From assembly GCF_009912395.1 (NCBI RefSeq), contig NZ_WNDO01000002.1, positions 186,001 to 250,000 on the forward strand: a stretch of 64,000 nucleotides of DNA. The letters are read 5' to 3'. The notes under the pieces are model-generated. The model saw only the letters and a list, made by a program, of their open reading frames with translations. It was not told where the DNA came from and did no database searches. Source of the stretch: Luteibacter sp. Its GTDB lineage: Bacteria; Pseudomonadota; Gammaproteobacteria; Xanthomonadales; Rhodanobacteraceae. A program made the translations under genes and the position numbers. This document shows positions 19,649 to 28,041 of the stretch, one piece after another (the stretch's first letter is position 1; every line of letters begins with the position of its first letter).

Positions 19649-21289
19649 ATGGGCGCTGGACGGGTGGACGGACATGTCGCTGGGCCGCTGGCTCGCGAAC
19701 GCACGATCGCGGGACCATCCTTCAATCGCTGGTTGGTACCACCTGCCGCGTTGGCCATTCATCTCTGCATCGGCATGGCCTACGGCTTCTCGGTCTTCTG
19801 GCTGCCCATGACCAAGCTGGTGCCAGGCGCGGACGCCGCGACCTGCGCCGCGCAAGGCTTCCTCGACCAGCTCACCACGACCATGTGCAACTGGACGGTG
19901 CCCTCGGTCAACCACGTCTTTGAGACCTTCATCGCCATGCTGGGCCTGGCGGCCGCGATCTGGGGCGGCTGGCTGGAGCATGCGGGCCCGCGCAAGGCCG
20001 GTTTCATCGCTGCCTGCTGCTGGGGCGGCGGCCTCGTGATCGGCGGCATCGGCATGGCGATCCATCAGCTCTGGCTGGTCTACCTCGGTTGCGGCCTGCT
20101 GGGAGGCATAGGGCAGGGCCTGGGCTACATCACGCCGGTCTCCACCCTGATCAAGTGGTTTCCCGACCGGCGCGGACTCGCCACGGGCTTCGCCATCATG
20201 GGCTACGGCGGCGGCGCCATGATCGGCGCGCCGATCGCCGTGAAGCTCATGGACGTGTTCCGTCAGGGCGAAGTGGCTGGCGTTGCGGCGACCCTCGCCA
20301 CGATGGGTGTCCTGTACTTCGTGGTCATGTCGCTGGGCGCCTTCGGCTTCCGCGTGCCGCCAGCGGGATGGAAGCCGATCGGTTGGCAGCCGGACACGCA
20401 TACCAAGGCGGCGCCGATGGTGACGCGAGGGCATGTGCACCTCGACCAGGCCTGGAAAACACCGCAGTTCTGGCTCATCTGGGGCGTGCTTTGCATGAAC
20501 GTCACGGCGGGTATCGGCGTGATCTCGATGGCGAGCCCGATGCTGCAGGATGTCTTCGGCGGTCGCTTGCTGGGCGTGGACCCGACTACCGAGCTAAGCG
20601 TCGCCCAGAAAGCGGCGATCGCCGCCGCGGCCGCCGGCCTGGTGGGCCTGGTCAGCCTGTTCAACAGCGTCGGTCGCCTGTTCTGGGCATCGGCCTCCGA
20701 CATCCTGGGGCGTAAGTTCACCTACGTCATCTTCTTCGTCCTCGGCATCTCGCTCTACTGCCTCTTGCCCAGCCTTGGTCACTACGGCATGGCGGCACTG
20801 TTCGTGATCACCGTTTGCGTGATCCTGTCGATGTACGGCGGCGGCTTCGCCACCGTGCCCGCGTATCTGGCGGATATCTTCGGGACCCAGATGGTCGGTG
20901 CCATCCACGGACGCCTGCTCACGGCCTGGTCGGTGGCGGGTGTTATCGGACCGGTCTTGATCGCCAGCATTCGCGAATCGCAGCTTGGCGCCGGCGTGGC
21001 GAAGAACCTCGTCTATGACCGCACGCTCTACATCCTCGCGGGCCTGCTGCTGGTCGGACTGATCTGCAACCTGCTGGTGCGTCCCGTGGATCCGCGCCAT
21101 CACATGAGTGAGGAGCGGCTGCGCAAGGAGCGCTCGCTGCAGCACGAGGCGCAAGCCTCCGAGGCCGCGCTGGCCGCCGCCGCGCGCGGACCGTTCGGCG
21201 CGCTCGGACTCGTTGCGTGGCTCGCGGTGGGCATACCTTTCCTGATCGGTGTCTGGATCGCCTTGCAGAAGGCCGCCGCGCTGCTATAA
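19649..21289 (+). CDS. Major facilitator permease, oxalate/formate antiporter (OFA) type
   Basis: This 546-residue integral membrane protein has about 12 transmembrane helices. OFA-like features are the first helix AIHLCIGMAYGFSVFWLPMTK, the GGIGQGLGYITPVSTLIKWFPDRRGLATG loop between helices 4 and 5, and SVGRLFWASASDILGRK in the second half. Family members move small carboxylates; the substrate here is unknown. Between helices 1 and 2 it has an insertion with two cysteines. I start at the ATG at 19649, preceded by GGGGGTGGGT; the frame to 19520 is an alternative. Its stop is 33 bp before the SonM-like gene, so the two may be cotranscribed. Confidence 0.85.
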   Translation: MGAGRVDGHVAGPLARERTIAGPSFNRWLVPPAALAIHLCIGMAYGFSVFWLPMTKLVPGADAATCAAQGFLDQLTTTMCNWTVPSVNHVFETFIAMLGLAAAIWGGWLEHAGPRKAGFIAACCWGGGLVIGGIGMAIHQLWLVYLGCGLLGGIGQGLGYITPVSTLIKWFPDRRGLATGFAIMGYGGGAMIGAPIAVKLMDVFRQGEVAGVAATLATMGVLYFVVMSLGAFGFRVPPAGWKPIGWQPDTHTKAAPMVTRGHVHLDQAWKTPQFWLIWGVLCMNVTAGIGVISMASPMLQDVFGGRLLGVDPTTELSVAQKAAIAAAAAGLVGLVSLFNSVGRLFWASASDILGRKFTYVIFFVLGISLYCLLPSLGHYGMAALFVITVCVILSMYGGGFATVPAYLADIFGTQMVGAIHGRLLTAWSVAGVIGPVLIASIRESQLGAGVAKNLVYDRTLYILAGLLLVGLICNLLVRPVDPRHHMSEERLRKERSLQHEAQASEAALAAAARGPFGALGLVAWLAVGIPFLIGVWIALQKAAALL

Positions 21290-21322
21290 CGGACATCGAT
21301 GGTAGGGGGAGAGGGTGCTTCG

Positions 21323-22111
21323 GTGGGGGGAAGTCTGGTCTGTGCGGGTGTCGGCATGACACTCGGTTCGCATCTGACACCGCTGGCGCGCAGCGAAATC
21401 GAGGGTGCGGACGTCATTTTCGTGGCGGTATCCGACGCCATGGTCGAACGCTGGGTCGCGTCGATGCATCCGGACGTGCGCAGCCTTCAGCCGCTCTATG
21501 CCGAAGGCAAGCCGCGCACGGAAACCTATGCGCACATGGTGGACGCCATCCTTGCGGAGGTGAGGGCGGGGCGGCGGGTCTGTGCCGTGTTCTACGGTCA
21601 TCCGGGCATCTTCGTGTCCGCTTCCCATGCGTGTATCCGCCAGGCGCTCGCCGAGGGCTATTCGGCGCACATGGAGCCAGGCATTTCCGCATCGGACTGC
21701 CTGTATGCCGACCTGGGCATCGATCCGGGCGGTGTCGGTTGCCAGCACTACGAAGCCACGCAGTTCCTGCTGCATGAGCGGCGCATCGATGCCGCCGCCT
21801 GGCTCATCCTGTGGCAGGTCGGGTTGGTGGGCGATCTGAGCCTGGGGCGGCGGGAGACCGGTGCGGCGTACCGACAGGTCCTGGTGGATGTGTTGTGCCG
21901 TGACTTTCCCGAAGGGCATGAGGTCATCCTGTATCGGGCTCCGATCCTGCCGTTGGAGGGGCCGCATATCGTCCGTGTGCCGCTCCATGCGCTGCCTGCG
22001 GCGGACTTCGGCACGGGCTACACCCTCGCCGTGCCGCCCTGCGCCAGCCTGCGGGTAGCCCCGGACATTCTCGCCCGCTTGCGGGCCCTTTCGTTTGACG
22101 CAGACGCTTGA
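21323..22111 (+). CDS. SonM-like peptide backbone alpha-N-methyltransferase (split borosin)
   Basis: The 262-residue protein belongs to the tetrapyrrole-methylase fold and matches, motif by motif, the borosin enzyme SonM of Shewanella as I recall it: GGSLVCAGVGMTLG at the start, QPLYAEGKPRTETYAHMVDAIL, the cofactor strand RRVCAVFYGHPGIFV, then EGYSAHMEPGISASDCLYADLGIDPG, with H/E/ATQFLL following and LLLWQ-like LILWQVGLVGD. Such enzymes use SAM to methylate backbone amides of a separate precursor peptide. The GTG at 21323 has GGGGGAGAGG 8 bases upstream and gives the SonM-like N-terminus; the ATG at 21299 is less likely. It lies 145 bp before the precursor gene. Confidence 0.87.
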   Translation: MGGSLVCAGVGMTLGSHLTPLARSEIEGADVIFVAVSDAMVERWVASMHPDVRSLQPLYAEGKPRTETYAHMVDAILAEVRAGRRVCAVFYGHPGIFVSASHACIRQALAEGYSAHMEPGISASDCLYADLGIDPGGVGCQHYEATQFLLHERRIDAAAWLILWQVGLVGDLSLGRRETGAAYRQVLVDVLCRDFPEGHEVILYRAPILPLEGPHIVRVPLHALPAADFGTGYTLAVPPCASLRVAPDILARLRALSFDADA

Positions 22112-22256
22112 TCGGCTTCACATTCCTGGGGTCCCGGCCAGAAGGCCTACTACTCCAGGGCGTCGCGCAAGCGATATCATCGACTTGCGATCGTCCTCGA
22201 GGGGAGGTGCGACGTGCGGTTGGGCGCCGGGTCGCTGTCGTCCGGGGGTGTCGGGT

Positions 22257-22529
22257 ATGGGCGATGTCATCGAGTTTCTGGCCCGCGTCGGTCGTGACGC
22301 GTCGCTACGCCGTGCGCGCGGCGATGGGTATGACGAAGCATTGGAGCGTGCTGGATTCGATCCGTCTACGACACGGGCACTCAAGGCCCGCGATGGCGAC
22401 ACCCTGCGGGTGTTGATGGGACACGGCGTCTACTTCGATGTAAGCGGCCACTTGGTCTGCAAAATCGGGCCTCTTGATTTGCGAAGCGCTGGAAGGCGCG
22501 GGACGGCCACTTTAACGGCCCTTTATTAG
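22257..22529 (+). CDS. Borosin precursor peptide, SonA-like, interrupted by the prophage (chimeric 3' end)
   Basis: As read today it is 90 residues. Residues 1-55 form a helical binding domain like SonA: FLARVGRDASL, then ALERAGFDPSTTRALKARDG and DTLRVLMG, which matches the NHLP/LigA-like leader fold. Native sequence ends at D61: the Mu-like prophage begins at 22439, so residues 62-90 (VSGHLVCKIG... TLTALY) are read from phage DNA. The original 3' part is found at 61229-61327 and rejoins in frame. GGGGG lies just before the ATG. The chimera probably lacks the natural core, though it could still bind the methyltransferase. Confidence 0.8.
   Translation: MGDVIEFLARVGRDASLRRARGDGYDEALERAGFDPSTTRALKARDGDTLRVLMGHGVYFDVSGHLVCKIGPLDLRSAGRRGTATLTALY
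22434..22438. repeat. Target-site duplication, left copy
   Basis: TTCGA directly before the prophage TG end. The identical pentamer follows the CA end at 61229-61233. Five-base duplications are the rule for Mu-family transposition. Confidence 0.8.
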
Positions 22530-22550
22530 CGGCTCAAAGCGCGGTTAAAG
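22510..22550 (+). repeat. Candidate transposase-binding sites near the left (late) prophage end
   Basis: Two adjacent sites, CTTTAACGGCCCTTTATTAG (22510) and CTCAAAGCGCGGTTAAAG (22533), share the pattern CTTYRAAYGSCSTTTAA with sites on the minus strand at 60607-60630 and 60991-61011. They lie 71-111 bp inside the prophage end, where Mu has its R sites. Confidence 0.35.
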
Positions 22551-22592
22551 ACCCCGCCCAGGCGGAAAAAGCGACGCGGAAGGGGCAGACAG

Positions 22593-22621
22593 GAAAAGAC
22601 CTCCCAGCAGTCGGAGAGGCC
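22593..22621 (-). terminator. Terminator at the end of the prophage late operon
   Basis: Minus-strand GGCCTCTCC ... GGGAGGTC stem followed by TTTTCC. It lies just downstream of the lipoprotein gene. The stem has a mismatch or wobble pair, so strength is uncertain. Confidence 0.55.
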
Positions 22622-22641
22622 TCCCTGGCTGCCCTTGGATA

Positions 22642-22983
22642 TCACCTGGCGCGAACGGAGGTAGGGCCGCTGGTCGTCTGAAAGCGCTCCAGCTTGCCGT
22701 CAGGCCCGAACTCCATAGCCAGCCCTTCACTACCACTATCTCCGTTCCCCGTGAACCCATTAATGCGGGACTTCACATGGACGTAAATCAGCCCGACTTC
22801 ACCGTTCGAATGGCGCCGAACCTGGGATGGCTCGCCAAACCAAGCCTTCGCTTCTTCGATCGTTGTGACCCCGACCTTCAGGCGGGCCTGTGCAGCCGGA
22901 TCAATGGCATGGCCGGTCTCGACGGTGGCGCACGCCGAGAGTCCGAGCATCAACGCCGCTATCAAGAATCGCGAATGTCGCAT
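22642..22983 (-). CDS. Small lipoprotein at the prophage edge (possible moron)
   Basis: The 113-residue product starts with a lipoprotein signal peptide (MRHSRFLIAALMLGLSAC; lipobox LSAC, Cys18). The mature part, KVGVTTIEEAKAWFGEPSQV ... GLAMEFGPDGKLE, resembles the BamE/SmpA-type fold. It lies between the tail-tip gene and the prophage end, outside the structural gene order, with a 165-bp leader and its own terminator. It may be a lysogeny-expressed accessory gene that alters the host envelope; that role is inferred from position only. Confidence 0.7.
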   Translation of the reverse strand: MRHSRFLIAALMLGLSACATVETGHAIDPAAQARLKVGVTTIEEAKAWFGEPSQVRRHSNGEVGLIYVHVKSRINGFTGNGDSGSEGLAMEFGPDGKLERFQTTSGPTSVRAR

Positions 22984-23148
22984 AGCTCACCCTGTGTGAT
23001 TTCATCCGTGGGACGGCAGCATAGCCGAGGTTGAGCAGGGCCGCTCCGGCCATCGCCGCCGTCCGCCCCCCATAAAACCAGTCCCGCCGGCTCGGCCTGG
23101 ACGTCCCAGCTAGGGCCGGGCTGCGTCAACAGCCCGGTGCCCCGATTA

Positions 23149-26100
23149 CTAGAGCGTCGTCGAGAACCGGTAGGCGGTACCCACGGTCCAGGGCAGCGAC
23201 ACGCCGCTGAAAGGCTTGTAATCCGTCCACGCCTGGTTGTCGTCGGACCACTGCACCACGAAGTCGACCGGCGCGCGATCGGTGTTATCAGGCGTGTGGG
23301 GCTGTGCATACAGCCACAGCTCGGCGGGCACGAACCTGGTGCCAGCCAAGAGGTCGACCGACAACCACCACGGCCCAGTGGTCGACATGCCGCCATCCGC
23401 GAACGTAAAGGCGTTGGAACCGACGCCGCTGGTGTCATGCCACACGTAAGACGCGCCCTGCAGCGGATTGGATGCGGCGTAGGGCTTGTCACCACGGGTC
23501 ATCGCAGCATCTTCGGCCTCGCCGGCCTGCAACAGAAGGCCCGCCGCACCCAGCGCGAAGTACCGCTGTCCCATGTTGCCGATCTTGGTGACGTACAAAC
23601 GCCAATAGCGGTGACCGTCCTTGCAGAATGCACGTCGCTCACCCAGGCTCCAGGACGCGATGCCTGACGTCGAGACCAGGTCGGTCCATTGATCACCGTC
23701 GTCACTCCACTGCACCCGGAGCGCAGCCGGCGCTTCGTCGGCGCCGCCTTCGCGCGGCGCTGTGATCGCCACGCCCTGCACATCCGGTTTGACGCCCTCG
23801 CCGAAGTCGTACTGCACCCATTGCGGCGCGGACTTGCCCGAGGCCCATTTGCCTGACCCTGATCCGTCGAACGCCTTGTCGGCGCCGTAGCCAGAGAGTG
23901 CCGCGCTGGCCGTGGGCGTGCCGCCCAGCGCAACGATCGGGGCGTTCCTGGCGCCAAGAAATTCGACCTGCGCCAGGCTGACGTTGGCGCCGGCGGTCGC
24001 TTCGACCATCACTCGCCAATACCGGTGGCCGGTCTGGGGAGGCGCGGTCAACTGTGCGAGTCCAGTCAGTACGCGATCCGACAGTGCGGCCGCATGCAGC
24101 GAGAACCACATCACGCTGGCGTCGATACCATCGGTCGTGCCGCTGCCGCCGATCTGGATGCCATTGGGTGCCACGGATACAGGTCCCGACACCGCCACCG
24201 ACGAGACCTTGACGTTGTCCACGAGCAACGACAGATCGTTACCTGCCCGCCGCAACACGATCAGCCGCGCCTGGGCGTCCATCACCGATACGGCGGTCGA
24301 CACGTCGTTGTAAGACGTCGACGGCGTGCTGACACGGCCTACCAGGTGGCCGTCGCTCTTCTGGGCCTGGAGCAGATAGGTCGCCAGGCCGTTGCTGGCC
24401 GCGACGAACTTCGCGATCAGCTTGGGATAGTTACCGGTGTCCGCGCCTGGCGCCGCGATCGACGCGCCAATGATGAGCGTGAAGTCACCCGTCAAGTCCT
24501 GCCACGCGCCATACGGGATGGTCAGCGCGCCACCAGGCAAGCGCACCGAGCGGGCACCGCCAGCGAAGAGGCTAGGCGCTGCCAGCTGGGCATTCGCCGG
24601 ATAGGCACCATGCCGCTCGTAGCCGCTGATATCGGACGCGACGCTGCCCTCTGGGTCGTTGCAGGGGATGAATACAAGGGGCGACTGCGACAGGACCGCC
24701 TGCTCATACGGCGTAAGCGCTGGACGGGCCGCATTGAACCGCCGCGCTTCTGCCGCGCCCCAGCCGGTCTGGCCCTTGACGCTGATGACGTCGGTCCATC
24801 GTTGCGCATCGTCGCTGACCTGCAAGACGAAGTCCCGCACGGCGGCGTCGGCCAGGTCACCACCGCTGTACTGGCCGACGATCTCGATGCCGTACACGGG
24901 CGTCGACACACCGAAGTCCCATTGCAGCCAATGCGGCGGGGCCACGGGCTGGGCTGTCCACTTCTTGCCAAGGTCCGTGCCGAAGGCATTGGCGGCGGGG
25001 TTCTGGGTGTTCGCGGTGCTGTCGGCGGACGCTCGTGCGTCGGCGTCCGCTGGAGACGTAAGGCTGTTGCCGGCGACATCCAGGAACCGGAGCTTGCAGA
25101 TGGAGGTGTACTGATCGCCGTTGTTTGCGAGCACCAGCACGCGCCAATAGCGGCCGATCGAGGCCGTGGACGAGGCGATGCTTATCGTGTCGGCGAGCGT
25201 CACCACCTGGTCCGATCCATCGGTCACCGAGATCACAAACGAGGCCTGCGACTCCGCCGTGGGTGTCCCGGAGAGGCGTCCGGTATCCACATCCAGTGTG
25301 AGGCCGGCCGGCAGCTGCCCGGACGCAATCGACCAGCGATAGGGGGCAACGCCACCGGCCGCCGTGTAGCGGTAGCTGTAGGCGTAGCCCACTCGACCGC
25401 TCGGCGCGCGGCCGGTGACGTGGAGGACGGCGACGTAAACGAACGAAGTGGTCGCCACCTGCATGCACGACAACCCGTCACGCACCGATACCACTTCGAC
25501 CCGCGCCGGGCCATTGGTCGCCAGGTTCGCCGAATAGCTTGCACCGGCAATGCCTTCACGCGTGTGCACCAAGATGCTGCCGAGGTAGGTGCGTACGGTG
25601 TAGGTCGTGCCAGGCTCGGGGCCGATCGATGGCTGCGTCGCGTCGACGAGCTGATCCCGCTGCGCCTTGCGGTCACGGTGCGACCAACTCAGGTCGATGG
25701 GACCGATCACCTGAAGCACGGAGCGTTGGCCGCCTACCTTGAGGTCCGCTGGCGGATACGGCCGTGCCTGGCGGCGTGCCAGCGTCAGCGACGCGATTGG
25801 CGCCAGGGCCTCATCCAGCTCGCCCTGGCCCGTGCGGGTCAGCAGCTTGGCCTGGATGGTTTCGCCAGCCAGGTACTCGGTCGCGTCCGCGCCGGTAAAG
25901 AAGTCCGTAAACCAGACCCGCGCATTGGCGTTGTGCGCGGCGGGCAACGTATCGCCACAACCGCGAGCCAGTGTGACCGCGCCCGTGGTGGCGTCGATGG
26001 CGTCCACTCGCAACACCTCGTCATCGATGAGCGCCTCGGTACCGACCGCGACCTGATCCAGATCGCGGGTTGAGGTCAGCACGGCGACGATGGGTTCCAC

Positions 26101-27585
26101 CGACGCCGGCACGATGGCCGGCAACAGCCCGGTGGGGGCGAAATCGCCCGAACCCTGTTCGACAAAGGCGCCGTTGTCGCCCACGCGCGTGGTGAGGGTG
26201 TAGTTGTAGGCCACCCCGCTGGCCCGGACGCCCAGGCTGCCGACGTGGCCGCTGTTGGCGCTTAGCGCGGCGAGGTCGGCATCGCGCAGCGTGCCGGCCA
26301 GGTCGCGGTAGCTGGCCTCGACCAGACGCTGCGCAGGCACTGGCTGCGGACGAGTGTCCGGCTCGACCCACTGCGTTGGCTGATCGCCGACGTAGCTCTG
26401 CGTCGGCATCGCGTTCACGTCTGTGGTGTAGCTGACGATGATCGCGTTGTCGCTCCAGGTGCCGCGCTCGATCTCGAGCACACGAATCGGCAACCGGACC
26501 AGGTTCAGCTCTTTCCAGCTGAAGGCGACCACGTCGCCCTTGATGAGGTCGATCTCCTGCAGCTGGCCATTAACCACCGCCAGCATCGGCGCGGGCAGCT
26601 TGAGCTTGCCGCGCGCCGGCAGGCTACTGACCGCGTTCAGTTCGCGCATCGCGACCTGGATAGCGAGCGCAGACGACCACAGGCCAGGGTAGTTGAGCGG
26701 CTTGTCGATCGTCTGGCCCTGCGCTCGGATATTGGCCGGGTTGGTCACCGTCCTCGACTCGTCCTTGTCGGTGTCGGCGTTGTGATACGTCATCGTGATC
26801 GAGTTGACGGCGCCGTAGATCGTGGACTGCTCGTGGCTGGTCAGCTCCAGGATGTTGCTTTCGTCGAGCAGTGGCAGGGCCGTGGCGTCGTAGCCACCGC
26901 GATAGAGGCGGAGGAACTGCTTGCCGGTGCGTGGGTCGTAGGACATCTCCCCGCCGACGTGGTTGCAAATCTCATTCACCATGCCGTTGAGCACATCGCG
27001 GCGGGTCCACTTAAGCACCAGACCCAAGCCCTCATTCTTCAAAATGACCGCCGCTTCGCGCATGCGGTCCAGATCCAGCACCGCTGCGTCCTGACCCATG
27101 CCAGTCACCGGATCGGTGTACATGCGATAGATGTAGTGCGCGGGATTCATGCCCTTGTCGATGCGGCACAGATCGGGTTCCCACACCGGCGTGCGCCACC
27201 CCTTCAGCCAGCGGCCGACCCTAAAACTCAGCGGCTTGATGTAAGGATTCATGGCGCCGACGATGCCGTCGAAGACCAGGGTTAACAGACCGCGATAGGC
27301 CGGCTGCGGCGCCCCCAAGAGGCCGACCAGCTCGGGCGGGGGCGCCTGGTCCGGCTCGCCCATGTAGATCGCCAGGCGGCCATTGACGCCGCCCTCTTTC
27401 TTCTCGCCGCCGTACAGGTTGCTGGCGTTGATACGGACGGCCTGGCTCGTCGTCACCTCACCCGTCCACGCCGTGCGGCCGCCGCCCTTGATCTCGTAAA
27501 TCCCGTCGACCGGCCCATAACAGACGCCGAAATGCTCGGTCATCCAGTACCAGTAGCCGATGGTCGGCTTGCTGCTCTTACCCAC
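23149..27585 (-). CDS. Phage tail-tip/host-specificity protein with discoidin and LamG-like modules
   Basis: At 1478 residues this is the receptor-facing tail protein. Residues about 1-600 look like a GpJ-type hub with Phage-tail_3-like sequence. Next comes a putative Ig module (YRWSIASGQLPAGLTLDVDTG), a discoidin-like domain (YWRVLVLANNGDQ ... LQWDFGVSTPVYGIEIVGQYSGG), a LamG/concanavalin-like domain (LVFIPCNDPEGS ... GDFTLIIGASI), then two more discoidin-like modules (YWRVMVEATAGAN ... VQYDFGEG; YWRLYVTKIGNMG ... VVQWSDDNQAWTDY). Such modules bind glycans. The start is GTG with GGAGGTGAGCT just upstream, overlapping the preceding gene by 8 bp. Confidence 0.85.
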   Translation of the reverse strand: MGKSSKPTIGYWYWMTEHFGVCYGPVDGIYEIKGGGRTAWTGEVTTSQAVRINASNLYGGEKKEGGVNGRLAIYMGEPDQAPPPELVGLLGAPQPAYRGLLTLVFDGIVGAMNPYIKPLSFRVGRWLKGWRTPVWEPDLCRIDKGMNPAHYIYRMYTDPVTGMGQDAAVLDLDRMREAAVILKNEGLGLVLKWTRRDVLNGMVNEICNHVGGEMSYDPRTGKQFLRLYRGGYDATALPLLDESNILELTSHEQSTIYGAVNSITMTYHNADTDKDESRTVTNPANIRAQGQTIDKPLNYPGLWSSALAIQVAMRELNAVSSLPARGKLKLPAPMLAVVNGQLQEIDLIKGDVVAFSWKELNLVRLPIRVLEIERGTWSDNAIIVSYTTDVNAMPTQSYVGDQPTQWVEPDTRPQPVPAQRLVEASYRDLAGTLRDADLAALSANSGHVGSLGVRASGVAYNYTLTTRVGDNGAFVEQGSGDFAPTGLLPAIVPASVEPIVAVLTSTRDLDQVAVGTEALIDDEVLRVDAIDATTGAVTLARGCGDTLPAAHNANARVWFTDFFTGADATEYLAGETIQAKLLTRTGQGELDEALAPIASLTLARRQARPYPPADLKVGGQRSVLQVIGPIDLSWSHRDRKAQRDQLVDATQPSIGPEPGTTYTVRTYLGSILVHTREGIAGASYSANLATNGPARVEVVSVRDGLSCMQVATTSFVYVAVLHVTGRAPSGRVGYAYSYRYTAAGGVAPYRWSIASGQLPAGLTLDVDTGRLSGTPTAESQASFVISVTDGSDQVVTLADTISIASSTASIGRYWRVLVLANNGDQYTSICKLRFLDVAGNSLTSPADADARASADSTANTQNPAANAFGTDLGKKWTAQPVAPPHWLQWDFGVSTPVYGIEIVGQYSGGDLADAAVRDFVLQVSDDAQRWTDVISVKGQTGWGAAEARRFNAARPALTPYEQAVLSQSPLVFIPCNDPEGSVASDISGYERHGAYPANAQLAAPSLFAGGARSVRLPGGALTIPYGAWQDLTGDFTLIIGASIAAPGADTGNYPKLIAKFVAASNGLATYLLQAQKSDGHLVGRVSTPSTSYNDVSTAVSVMDAQARLIVLRRAGNDLSLLVDNVKVSSVAVSGPVSVAPNGIQIGGSGTTDGIDASVMWFSLHAAALSDRVLTGLAQLTAPPQTGHRYWRVMVEATAGANVSLAQVEFLGARNAPIVALGGTPTASAALSGYGADKAFDGSGSGKWASGKSAPQWVQYDFGEGVKPDVQGVAITAPREGGADEAPAALRVQWSDDGDQWTDLVSTSGIASWSLGERRAFCKDGHRYWRLYVTKIGNMGQRYFALGAAGLLLQAGEAEDAAMTRGDKPYAASNPLQGASYVWHDTSGVGSNAFTFADGGMSTTGPWWLSVDLLAGTRFVPAELWLYAQPHTPDNTDRAPVDFVVQWSDDNQAWTDYKPFSGVSLPWTVGTAYRFSTTL

Positions 27586-27802
27586 AGCTCACCTCCGCAT
27601 CCGCGCGTGCGATCGCGGCGACGCGCTGCGCGTAGGCGTCGTCAATCGCCTCGAGTTGCTCAATCGGCAGCCCTTCGTCCAGAAACGCCTGCAGGTCGAT
27701 GCCATGCTGCTCGCACCAACCGCGAATACCCGGGGCACACAGCACCCCGGGGCCGCCCAGCTTGGCCTGACGCGCGTGCGCGACGGTGACGCGGATGGTC
27801 AT
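27578..27802 (-). CDS. Small phage tail-region protein, unknown function
   Basis: A 74-residue frame starting MTIRVTVAHARQAKLGGPGV and containing GIRGWCEQHGIDLQAFLDEGLPIEQLEAIDDAYAQRVAAIA. Its ATG overlaps the upstream stop (ATGA) and its end overlaps the tail-tip start, so it is translated within the operon. Similar small proteins often precede the tail-tip gene in B3-like phages; I cannot assign a function. Confidence 0.75.
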   Translation of the reverse strand: MTIRVTVAHARQAKLGGPGVLCAPGIRGWCEQHGIDLQAFLDEGLPIEQLEAIDDAYAQRVAAIARADAEVSCG

Positions 27803-28029
27803 TTGCCCCCCTTGGCCTTGATCGGTGTGGTGCGCAGGTTGCCGTACCACAGCATGTTGCTGTTCGGGATCCAGGCCATACCGCCAACGTCGGTGATTTC
27901 TACACCATCCTCCACGCCAGGCATGTCGCTGAAATCCTCCAATGACGGCGGCTTGGCGTTCTTCGGCCTGGGCGCCATCGCGATGGACAAAACGGTGACG
28001 AGGATGAGAAGGACCCAATAGACCCACAT
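27799..28029 (-). CDS. Small phage protein with one N-terminal membrane segment
   Basis: This 76-residue protein has a single hydrophobic helix (WVYWVLLILVTVLSIAMAP, residues 2-20) followed by a soluble acidic part with EDFSDMPGVEDGVEITDVGG and a basic tail, KAKGGK. It is in the tail-assembly cluster between the BR0599-like gene and the 74-residue gene. Function unknown. Confidence 0.75.
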   Translation of the reverse strand: MWVYWVLLILVTVLSIAMAPRPKNAKPPSLEDFSDMPGVEDGVEITDVGGMAWIPNSNMLWYGNLRTTPIKAKGGK

Positions 28030-28041
28030 ATTCGTATTGCC

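Noticed and set aside
24025-26073. 682-codon plus-strand frame opposite the tail-tip gene
   Set aside because: Arg/Gly/Asp-rich shadow; the minus strand has recognisable tail domains.
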